The translations under genes were made by a program, and so were the position numbers. Shown here piece after piece: positions 17,910 through 25,755 of a stretch of DNA of 64,000 bases. The stretch comes from an uncultured Serinicoccus sp. (GTDB lineage: Bacteria; Actinomycetota; Actinomycetes; Actinomycetales; Dermatophilaceae): NCBI RefSeq assembly GCF_947500995.1, contig NZ_CANMUA010000002.1, positions 248,001 to 312,000 on the forward strand. The letters are read 5' to 3'. Each line of letters starts with the position of its first letter. Position 1 is the stretch's first letter. The notes under the pieces are model-generated. The model saw nothing but the letters and a program-made list of their open reading frames with translations, made no database searches and was not told the DNA's origin.

Positions 17910-19085
17910 ATGTCGGTGATGGCCTGGGTCGACTTCGGCCAGGAGCACCGGGAGGGTATGGACCGTCTGCTCGACGCGTTCCGCGACGAGTCGACGGTCG
18001 ATGAGCTCGGCATCGGGACGGTGCGTGACGCCTTTGCCGACATAATGTTCCCGGGGACGTCCACGCTGCACACGCGTGCGCGTTACCTGCTGTTCGTCTC
18101 CTGGCTCGCCACGTCGGTCGCCGCACAGCGCCTGTCGCTCGAGCGTGCCACGGGCGAGCTGCGACGCCGCGAGACGCAACTCATCGAGGCGCTCGTCGCA
18201 GGTGACCCCGAGGGCGGTGTGATTGGCCGCGTCTCGCGAGCCCGCCTCAAGCGCATGCCGAGCGAGGTCTACTGGGGTGCGCTGGGCCGTTATCGGATCC
18301 GCCGCTGCGGCGAGGGGCCCCAGCAGCACTTCCGTGCCGTGACCGCCCTGCCGGTCCCGCCCCACGAGGAGGAGGACGACGCCCCACGGCATCTGCACGA
18401 TCCGCACTTCGCCCAGCTCCCACCAGTCCCGGCCGGACTCGACACGGCTATCGACTTCGAGCTGACCCGGGAGGAGGCCGAGTTCCTAGACGAGCGGATT
18501 CAGGCGACCTGCCCGGGGTCCTACCTGGCCTGGTTGATCCGGCACCGCACACCGGATGACGCGGCATATCCTTGGGACCGCGAGCTGACCGAGGACCTTC
18601 ACGAGGAGCCGGCGGTCGTGGTCGCCTACGCCCGTCGTCTGCGGCATCTCTACCAGGGGGCGCCGCTGCTCTACAACCTCCTCCTGGCGAGGTCGAAAGG
18701 GTGGGCTGAAGGGGTTGAGGACTACGAGGAGCGGCTGGACGCGTGGTCGGCCTCGGACGAGCTGCGAACCTCTGTCCAGGAGTGGGACAGCAAAGCGTTC
18801 TGGCAGGTGGTGCTAGGCCAACGCCGGGTCAACATCGGCACCCGGAGCTTCGTGGACGCCTGGGTGGGCCTAGTCTGCAGCGACCCAGCACAGGGATGGC
18901 GTGGCGAGGCGGCGGCCGACCTCGTGCGCCGGCGCGAGCGCCGCCTGAAGCGGTCACGATCCCGGTTCGACAACCGCGACGCCCTAGCCGCGTGGGAGGG
19001 CGAGGCAGGTGTGGCTGGCCTGCACTACCGGTGGGCCAGCGCGAGCACGCTGGTCAACGACATCCGCGACGGGCTGGAGCGCTGA
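17910..19085 (+). CDS. DUF6361 family protein
   Basis: A 391-residue protein with the family hallmark near the N-terminus: DELGIGTVRD (31-40) then FPGTSTLHTRARY (47-59). The start is ATG 17910 with a strong AGGAGG Shine-Dalgarno 8 nt upstream. No catalytic motif of a known nuclease or ATPase is visible; Arg/Trp-rich segments and a basic C-terminus (RRRERRLKRSRSR) could bind nucleic acid. Its stop overlaps the next start (TGATG), so it is translationally coupled to the phospholipase-D-fold protein and helicase. From memory, DUF6361 genes often sit beside such pairs, which suggests a conserved three-gene module, probably antiviral. The biochemical function is unknown. Confidence 0.85.
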   Translation: MSVMAWVDFGQEHREGMDRLLDAFRDESTVDELGIGTVRDAFADIMFPGTSTLHTRARYLLFVSWLATSVAAQRLSLERATGELRRRETQLIEALVAGDPEGGVIGRVSRARLKRMPSEVYWGALGRYRIRRCGEGPQQHFRAVTALPVPPHEEEDDAPRHLHDPHFAQLPPVPAGLDTAIDFELTREEAEFLDERIQATCPGSYLAWLIRHRTPDDAAYPWDRELTEDLHEEPAVVVAYARRLRHLYQGAPLLYNLLLARSKGWAEGVEDYEERLDAWSASDELRTSVQEWDSKAFWQVVLGQRRVNIGTRSFVDAWVGLVCSDPAQGWRGEAAADLVRRRERRLKRSRSRFDNRDALAAWEGEAGVAGLHYRWASASTLVNDIRDGLER

Positions 19086-20962
19086 TGCTGGACCCCACCG
19101 GACGACACCTCTTCGTCGACGGGCTGCGCCCGCCGCCTGGCTTCCGGATGGACGTGGCTGTCGGGACCACCTACACGCTCGGCCTCGTCAGCCTCCTCCT
19201 TCCACCGCTCGCGATGGCGGCGCACGACCGGGTGAACGTCGACGACGGGGACGTGCGGGACGACGACATCGCCCTGCTCGAGGCGGTGCGCCGGCTCGCA
19301 GACCGGACGACCGTCTTCTGCCACGCCGGAGCGATCCACGTCCCGGGGACCTACCGGCGACTGCTGACTTTCGCCGAGGACTGCGTGGTCGAGGTCCTCC
19401 CGAGTCGTCCGGGACGCACCTTCCACCCCAAGCTGTGGGCTTTGCGCTTCACCGACGGGGAGTCAATGCACCATCGCCTGCTTGTCCTGAGTCGAAACCT
19501 CACGGGCGACAGGTCGTGGGACACGGTGGTGCAGCTGGAGGAGGACCCCGCTGGTGCGGTCGACGGTGCTCCCGCTGCTGTCTTCCTCCGGCAGCTCCCG
19601 GAGCTAGCTGTCAAGGGCGTCACCGCGGCTCGCTCTGCCCAGGTGGAGGACCTCGCCGACACGTTGCAGCGGGTGCGCTTCGCGACGCCTGCCCCCTTCA
19701 CTCGCGGGGAGCTCTGGCCGCTCGGCGTCGGGACGGACCACGGCTGGCCGATGCCTGACAACGTCGGGCGACCGGTGGTGATCTCCCCCTTCCTCGACCA
19801 GAAGACGCTCAAGCGCGTCCCGGCCCGGGACTCGACCTACGTCTCACGGCCCGACACCCTCGACGAGCTCGGGTCGGCGGCTTTCCGTGGCCGCCGCACC
19901 CTCGTCCTCGACCCGTTGGCGGAGACGACGCACTTCACCGAAAACGAGGATTCGTGGAGTCAGGGCGTCGGTGGCGAGCCCGGCCACAGCGACACCGCTC
20001 AGGACACCGCCCCTTGGGAGGTGCGGTCCGGCCTGCATGCCAAGGTTCTTGTGTGGAACGACGACGGCAGCGGCTGGTGGTTCGTCGGTTCGGCCAACGC
20101 AACCGGTGCGGCGTTCGACGGCAACGTGGAGTTCAACGTGCTACTGCGCGGACCGCAGCGCAGCTGCGGTCCGCAGACGCTCTTCGCCGAGGAGGACCGC
20201 AGAGGTGAGCTGACGCTCTCCAGGATCCTGACGCCATACGCCATCGAGGACGCAGATCCCCGTCCCGACCCGGGTCGGCGGGTGGAGATGGACGTGGCGG
20301 CCTTCCACGCGGCTCTGGCGACGGCCGGCCCTCAGCTGGTCGCGGACGAGGAGTCGGAGGGGCGGTATGACGTGCGCCTCGCCTTCACCTCAGACGTGCC
20401 CGAAGACCCGGGAGTGACGACGATGCGCCCGCTGAGCCGGTCACGGACCGACGCTCGAGCCCTGGGTGCGGCGGCACGTTGGCCAGATGTGGGGCTCGCC
20501 GACCTGTCTCCGTTCATCGCGGTCATGACGGAGGTGACCGTCGACGGCGCGGACACGCCCGTGCGCCTGGAGTGCGTGCTCAAGGCCGAGCTGGTCGGTG
20601 TCGAGCACGACCGGCCCGCCTTCATCCTGCGCACGCTGCTCGACTCGGAGGACAGCGTCATGCGCTACCTCTCGTTCCTGCTCGACGAGGCGGGTGGCTC
20701 CGGGTGGTACCTCGACGGTCAGGCGGACGGGGAACGCGCCGAGGGATCGTCTCTGCCTCGACCGACCTACGAAGACCTCGTCCTGCTCGAGACGTTGGTC
20801 CGCGCCGCCGGCCGGGGAGACGAGTCATTGACCAGGGTGCACAGCCTCATGGAGGACCTCAGGGACCACAACGGTGACTCGCCCGTGGTGTCCGAGCAGT
20901 TCCTCAAGGTGTGGGAGGCGGTCTGGGCCGCGGTCGAGCCGCAGAGGGGCGGAACACGATGA
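19085..20962 (+). CDS. Phospholipase D-fold protein (probable nuclease-like)
   Basis: A 625-residue protein; the start is ATG 19085, overlapping the DUF6361 stop by one base. It carries two PLD-type motifs: HPK (His114, Lys116), and HAK (His318, Lys320) followed by the residues GSANATG (335-341). In both, the Asp expected four residues after the Lys is not in its canonical place, so activity is uncertain. In defence systems this fold usually acts as a nuclease or backbone-cleaving enzyme (as DrmC in DISARM). The C-terminal ~280 residues are a separate region with no recognised motif. It ends in a 4-bp overlap (ATGA) with the helicase. Inference: the effector of the DUF6361-PLD-helicase operon. 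Confidence 0.83.
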   Translation: MLDPTGRHLFVDGLRPPPGFRMDVAVGTTYTLGLVSLLLPPLAMAAHDRVNVDDGDVRDDDIALLEAVRRLADRTTVFCHAGAIHVPGTYRRLLTFAEDCVVEVLPSRPGRTFHPKLWALRFTDGESMHHRLLVLSRNLTGDRSWDTVVQLEEDPAGAVDGAPAAVFLRQLPELAVKGVTAARSAQVEDLADTLQRVRFATPAPFTRGELWPLGVGTDHGWPMPDNVGRPVVISPFLDQKTLKRVPARDSTYVSRPDTLDELGSAAFRGRRTLVLDPLAETTHFTENEDSWSQGVGGEPGHSDTAQDTAPWEVRSGLHAKVLVWNDDGSGWWFVGSANATGAAFDGNVEFNVLLRGPQRSCGPQTLFAEEDRRGELTLSRILTPYAIEDADPRPDPGRRVEMDVAAFHAALATAGPQLVADEESEGRYDVRLAFTSDVPEDPGVTTMRPLSRSRTDARALGAAARWPDVGLADLSPFIAVMTEVTVDGADTPVRLECVLKAELVGVEHDRPAFILRTLLDSEDSVMRYLSFLLDEAGGSGWYLDGQADGERAEGSSLPRPTYEDLVLLETLVRAAGRGDESLTRVHSLMEDLRDHNGDSPVVSEQFLKVWEAVWAAVEPQRGGTR

Positions 20963-23900
20963 CCGAGCAGGTGGCCACGAGTGAAGCCCTCCGCGGGCTG
21001 AAGGACTTCCAGCGGCGATCGGTGGACAACGCCTGCGAGCGTCTGTGGGGCACGAACCCCGTGTCGCGCTTTCTCGTCGCCGACGAGGTCGGCCTAGGCA
21101 AGACGCTCGTCGCCAGAGGCGTGGTCGCCCGGACCGTCGAGCACCTGCGCCGCAAGGGCGAGAAGCGGATCGACATCGTTTACATCTGCTCCAACCGACA
21201 GATCGCTCAGCAGAACCTGCGGCGCCTGCACGACGGCGTCAACGTGAACATCCCGCACGCCGACCGCCTCACTCTCCTGCCTCAGGTGCTGCAGGAGATG
21301 AACCGCCCCAAGGGCGACGGGCCGGCCATCAACATCGTGTCCCTGACACCGGGCACCTCCTTCGACCTGCGCAGCAGCGGGGGCGTCGCCGGGGAGCGAG
21401 CGCTTCTCCACGTGCTGCTGGAGGAGCTGTGGGGTCGCCGAGCGGTGTCGTCCGGCAAGTGGGAGCGCTTCTTCCGCGGCGGGGCCAGCCAGAGCCGGAT
21501 GGAGTGGGAGCGGTGGGCAGTGGACCGTTCGACGTTGACCGACGATGTGCTGGAGTCCTTCGACGCGTGCCTGGCCGCCGCGACGTTCGGAGAGGGCGGC
21601 ACTCCCCTCGTCGATGCCCTGCACGACACGGTCGAGCTCTTTGACGGCCGGCGCCGGCTCACATCCCGAGCATCCTCCGAGCGGTATGCCGTGCTCAGCC
21701 AGCTGCGCCGCGCCCTCGCGGAAGCGTGCGTGGGTCATCTTGACCCCGACCTGGTGATCCTGGACGAGTTCCAGCGCTTCGGCTCTCTGCTGCACGGAGA
21801 CAACGAGGCTGCGCTGCTCGCCCGGCACCTACTGGGCGACGAGGCCATCGATCCCGACAATCGGCATACCCAGACGCGTGTGCTGCTGCTCTCGGCGACA
21901 CCGTTCAAGATGTACACGCTCCCCGACGAGCCTGAGGGTAACGACCACTACCGGGACTTCATCCGCACGGTGTCGTTCCTCGGCGGCGCGGAACGGGCGG
22001 ACGCTGTGCGGCGGTCGTTGAAGGACATGCGCACCGCCCTGCTCGTGGGCGACACGGAGCGTGCGGTCGCGGCCAAGGACCTGGCACAGGACGAGCTGCG
22101 CCAGGTCATGTCTAGGACCGAGCGCCTCGCCGTGTCCTCGAGCCGCGACGGCATGCTCAGCTCGCACGACGACCTGCAGATCGAGCTCACGCCCGACGAC
22201 GTACGTGACTACGTCTCGCAGTCCGAGGTCGCGCGCCTGCTCGGTGCCGGCGACATGCTCGAGTACTGGCGCAGCTCCCCGTACGCCCTCGAGCTGATGG
22301 ACCAGTACCAGGTGAAGAAGAAGCTGAAGACGCAGCTCGACGCGGGCGACGTCGCGCTGCGACAGGTGCTGAGCAGCCGACTCCGCCATGACGAGATCCG
22401 GCAGTACGGACAGATCGACCTGGCCAACCCCAAGCTGCGTTGGCTCGCGGATGACGTCGTCAGGTCCGGCGCCTGGCAGGTGGCGTGGCTGCCTCCCGCG
22501 CTGCCCTACTACACACCCGCGGGAGCGTATGCAAACCCGCGCCTGCAGGGGTTCACGAAGCGGCTGGTCTTCTCCGCCTGGACCGTGGCGCCGAAGGGCA
22601 TCGCCGCGTTGCTGAGCTATGAGGTCGAGCGGCTGCTGCAGAGCCGCAGCACGGGCAGCGCCGCACGGGACTACTTCGGCGCCCGCCGGACCGGACTGCT
22701 GACGTTCAACCGTTCAGATGGCCGACTGTCGGGCATGCCGGTCCTCGGCCTGCTCTACCCGAGCCGGGCGCTGGCGGAGCTCGGGGACCCGCTGAGGGTG
22801 GCCCGAGATCTGCGGGCGAGTCTGCCCATCGACCGCGACACTCTTCACGACGTGGTTCGTCGCAGGGTCGAGACAGCGCTCGAGCGGCTGCCGCCAGGGT
22901 CGCCTGACGGGTCTCTGCCCCCAGGTGCCTGGTACTGGGCCGCGCCGATGATGCTGGACAGGGTTGCCGGGCGGCAGGTGGCGTTTAACGACCTTCCCTT
23001 TGGCGCCGTGACCGACGGTGACGGCGAGGACCACGGGACCGCCTTCCAGGCTCACCTCGACCAGGCGGACACGCTTGATTCGACCGAGCTTCCGGCGCGG
23101 CCCGACGACCTGGCCGATGTCCTGACGTCCGTGGCCCTGGGTGGACTCGGCGTCGCGGCGCTGCGGGCGCTGAACCGAGTCGTGAGCGAAGAGGCGGTGA
23201 ACGACGCTGCGACGGTCCGGGCAGCATCCAGCTGGGCCTGGTCGTTGCGGGCACTCTTCAACACACCGGAGATCATGGCCATGCTTCAGGGCGGGGAAGG
23301 CACCTACTGGCGTCAGGTGCTGGAGCACTCGATGAACGGCAACCTCCAGGCGGTGCTCGACGAGTATGCCGAGGTGCTCTTCTCCTCGCGGTCGTTGCGG
23401 CACGAGCCCGTCGACGTGCAGCTGTCCGACCTTGTCTCTGCGTTCGCCGAAGGCGCCGGGCTGCGCGCGGCATCCCAGGCGGTCGACCACTTCGGCGCCG
23501 AGTACGAGGGCTACGTGCGTCGCGATCGCCTGCGCAGCCATTTCGCGGTGCGCTACGGCCGGCACGCCGCCGAGGACGACAAGACCGTCCAGCGGGAGAC
23601 GCAGGTCAGGGACGCCTTCAACTCACCGTTCTGGCCGTTCGTCCTGGCCTCGACGTCCGTTGGCCAGGAAGGCCTCGACTTCCACCACTACTCACATGCC
23701 GTCGTGCATTGGAACCTGCCGGGCAACCCCGTTGACATGGAGCAGCGCGAGGGACGCGTCCACCGGTTTCGCGGGCACGCCGTCCGCAAGAACGTGGCGG
23801 CCGCCCTTGGCGGGCGGGAAGAGGTGCTTGCGGGGCGCAATCCCTGGGAGGCGCTGTTCACTGTGGCGAGTTCGTCGACGGACTGGGCAGGCGGCATCGT

Positions 23901-24105
23901 GCCGGACTGGGTCTTCCCATTGGCGGACGGAGCGACCATCGAGCGCTACGTCCCGGCGCTCCCCATGAGTCGGGAGCGTCAGCACTATCGGCGCCTTCTC
24001 AGGACCATGGGGGCATACCGGCTCACGCTCGGGCACCCCCGGCAATCGGACCTGTTGGCCTACGTCGGCGACCACGCCGATCTGGCACTGGACTTGGCCC
24101 CATGA
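20959..24105 (+). CDS. SNF2-like superfamily II helicase
   Basis: A 1048-residue helicase. Walker A is DEVGLGKT (42-49), Walker B is DEFQ (269-272), motif III has LSATPFKMY, and motif VI is QREGRVHRFRGH (from Gln929). Long inserts (~100-260 and ~470-780) separate the two RecA-like halves, as in SNF2/DrmD-type defence helicases. ATG 20959 overlaps the stop of the PLD-fold gene by 4 bp, so it is the third gene of the operon. Expected role: ATP-dependent translocation or remodelling of target DNA. Nothing in it shows whether DNA or RNA is the substrate. The next gene follows after 75 bp with its own Shine-Dalgarno and is probably not part of the core operon. Confidence 0.88.
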   Translation: MTEQVATSEALRGLKDFQRRSVDNACERLWGTNPVSRFLVADEVGLGKTLVARGVVARTVEHLRRKGEKRIDIVYICSNRQIAQQNLRRLHDGVNVNIPHADRLTLLPQVLQEMNRPKGDGPAINIVSLTPGTSFDLRSSGGVAGERALLHVLLEELWGRRAVSSGKWERFFRGGASQSRMEWERWAVDRSTLTDDVLESFDACLAAATFGEGGTPLVDALHDTVELFDGRRRLTSRASSERYAVLSQLRRALAEACVGHLDPDLVILDEFQRFGSLLHGDNEAALLARHLLGDEAIDPDNRHTQTRVLLLSATPFKMYTLPDEPEGNDHYRDFIRTVSFLGGAERADAVRRSLKDMRTALLVGDTERAVAAKDLAQDELRQVMSRTERLAVSSSRDGMLSSHDDLQIELTPDDVRDYVSQSEVARLLGAGDMLEYWRSSPYALELMDQYQVKKKLKTQLDAGDVALRQVLSSRLRHDEIRQYGQIDLANPKLRWLADDVVRSGAWQVAWLPPALPYYTPAGAYANPRLQGFTKRLVFSAWTVAPKGIAALLSYEVERLLQSRSTGSAARDYFGARRTGLLTFNRSDGRLSGMPVLGLLYPSRALAELGDPLRVARDLRASLPIDRDTLHDVVRRRVETALERLPPGSPDGSLPPGAWYWAAPMMLDRVAGRQVAFNDLPFGAVTDGDGEDHGTAFQAHLDQADTLDSTELPARPDDLADVLTSVALGGLGVAALRALNRVVSEEAVNDAATVRAASSWAWSLRALFNTPEIMAMLQGGEGTYWRQVLEHSMNGNLQAVLDEYAEVLFSSRSLRHEPVDVQLSDLVSAFAEGAGLRAASQAVDHFGAEYEGYVRRDRLRSHFAVRYGRHAAEDDKTVQRETQVRDAFNSPFWPFVLASTSVGQEGLDFHHYSHAVVHWNLPGNPVDMEQREGRVHRFRGHAVRKNVAAALGGREEVLAGRNPWEALFTVASSSTDWAGGIVPDWVFPLADGATIERYVPALPMSRERQHYRRLLRTMGAYRLTLGHPRQSDLLAYVGDHADLALDLAP

Positions 24106-24180
24106 CCGCCAGGCCGGGTCACCGTAGGGCACCTCCAAGGCAATTAGCACAAGCACCCTCCATCGACGAAAGGAAACGAC

Positions 24181-24903
24181 GTGACGGATTTCGACAGTCC
24201 CGAGCGGGACGAGCACAGCGATGAAGACCCCCAGGAGTCGAACGCGCTCCAGCGGATGGTGCTTTCGGTGATAAGCAAGGGCGTCGGCCCGGTGGCAGGC
24301 TCTGTAGACTACGCGCACGCGAGGCTTCGGGACGAGAACGGTGGATCGATACCCGTGCCCGAGGACCCGCTCAATGCGGTCTACGAAGGCGCCGGCTCGT
24401 CGGCGGCGGAGCGAGCCATTCAGCGCATCCGACGGGAGGCTGCGGCTGCCGCAGGCACGAATGGTTTCCTCACCGGCCTCGGTGGTTTCGTGACGCTGCC
24501 CGTGGTCATCCCGGCCAACATCGCCGGCGTGCTGATCGTCAACGCCCGACTGGTGGGGGCCATTGCCTATCTCCGCGGGTACAAGCTGACGGATCCTCAC
24601 ACTCAAGCGATGGCCATGTTGGTGGTCGCAGGGACGAGCGCGCAAGGGGCCGCTTCGCTTGTCGGCATCAAAGTGGGGGCCAATGTGACCAAGGCACTTA
24701 TCCGGCAGGTGCCGATCTCCGTCATCCGCCAGATCAATAAGCGCGTCGGCTTCATGCTTGTCGCCAAGTACGGGACCACGAGAGCGACCGTCACCCTCGC
24801 CAAGAGTGTTCCGATCGTCGGAGGGCTAGCAGGGGGCGCCGTCGACGCCACCCTGACTGGCGCCGTCGGACGTGTGGCATGCCGGGTGTTTCCGAGCGAG
24901 TAG
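24181..24903 (+). CDS. EcsC-family protein
   Basis: A 240-residue protein starting at GTG 24181 behind an AAAGGAA ribosome-binding site. The N-terminus is acidic (Asp/Glu-rich, residues 1-25). Two Gly/Ala/Val-rich hydrophobic stretches (~95-125 and ~205-230) flank a helical middle, the pattern of EcsC-like proteins. The segment LTGLGGFVTLPVVIPANI is typical. EcsC proteins are poorly understood; some are fused to or linked with defence or secretion genes and they are thought to associate with membranes. It lies between the DUF6361 operon and an HhH-GPD-like gene, all on the plus strand. A membrane-acting role in defence would be an inference only. Confidence 0.7.
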   Translation: MTDFDSPERDEHSDEDPQESNALQRMVLSVISKGVGPVAGSVDYAHARLRDENGGSIPVPEDPLNAVYEGAGSSAAERAIQRIRREAAAAAGTNGFLTGLGGFVTLPVVIPANIAGVLIVNARLVGAIAYLRGYKLTDPHTQAMAMLVVAGTSAQGAASLVGIKVGANVTKALIRQVPISVIRQINKRVGFMLVAKYGTTRATVTLAKSVPIVGGLAGGAVDATLTGAVGRVACRVFPSE

Positions 24904-24990
24904 CGAGTCTAGGACGGACCGAAGGGACGAACCGCGGTCTGCGCCAAAATGGCCCGATAGTCTTCACCGCCACCCACGGAAAGGGAGCAC

Positions 24991-25689
24991 ATGACTACGA
25001 CCGATGATGTCACGAGGCTGCAGCGTGCGGTCGAGACCGAACTGCCGCGACCATGGACTGAATGGCCAGGAGGGTGGCCGGATGAGGTCGAGGCAGCGCT
25101 CCTGGACGCCGTCCTGTCGATCCGTGCGCGATACGGACGTGAGGATACGGGCGTCCGCGGCGCGATCGAGCGGTATCGGCGCGAGGTCGGTGGTGGGCCC
25201 ATCGATGATCTGCCTCGCCTGGCCAACTTCGACGCAGGCCGGCTTGCAGAGGTTCTGCGCAACGAGCAACGCACCAGCGGCCGACCCAAGGCGCAGGCGA
25301 TCGTCGAGGCTGCGCGCAGCCTCGTCGACGCTGGTCTGCGTTCGGCGGTTGATCTCGACCTCGAGACGCACAAGCGCGCCTACACGCGAGTTCATGGGCT
25401 GGGATGGATCACCTGGGAGTACTTCACGATGTTGCTCGGCCAGCCCGGTGCGAAGGCGGACACGTGGGTCGTCAGGTGGGTTTCTCAGCAACTGAACCGG
25501 GACGTCTCCTCGAAGGAGGTCCGCAGTCTCCTAGGAGAGGTAGCGACCCAGTTGTCGGATGGCGAAACCAACTCCCCCCATGCACTGCTCACGCGACTCG
25601 ACCACCAGATCTGGCGCACCGCACGGTCCACGCAACCGCTTCGGACACTCGACAGGACGTCCTCACGCAATGGGGGCATCAGACCTTAG
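24991..25689 (+). CDS. HhH-GPD-like protein lacking the catalytic lysine
   Basis: A 232-residue protein beginning at ATG 24991 after an AAAGGGAG Shine-Dalgarno. The middle resembles a helix-hairpin-helix base-excision glycosylase: GLGWITWEYFTMLLG (136-150) followed by ADTWVVRWV with Asp157 where the family has its invariant catalytic Asp. The Lys found in bifunctional endonuclease III-type hairpins is absent (Trp139/Ile140 in its place), and no four-cysteine iron-sulfur loop follows. It could be a monofunctional glycosylase-like or simply DNA-binding protein. The gene is convergent with the XPB-like helicase 66 bp away. Its position in the island suggests recognition of modified or damaged DNA, but that is inference. 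Confidence 0.6.
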   Translation: MTTTDDVTRLQRAVETELPRPWTEWPGGWPDEVEAALLDAVLSIRARYGREDTGVRGAIERYRREVGGGPIDDLPRLANFDAGRLAEVLRNEQRTSGRPKAQAIVEAARSLVDAGLRSAVDLDLETHKRAYTRVHGLGWITWEYFTMLLGQPGAKADTWVVRWVSQQLNRDVSSKEVRSLLGEVATQLSDGETNSPHALLTRLDHQIWRTARSTQPLRTLDRTSSRNGGIRP

Positions 25690-25755
25690 GACCCGCGCCA
25701 GCTTGATCCATCCGCGCCGCCCTGACAGATGCCCTGCCGCTGTGCCGAGTTGGAC

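Noticed and set aside
17741-18073. N-terminal extension of the DUF6994-like gene to 18073
   Set aside because: It would overlap the DUF6361 gene and its ribosome-binding site and adds unrelated low-complexity residues; the start at 17740 fits the family pattern.
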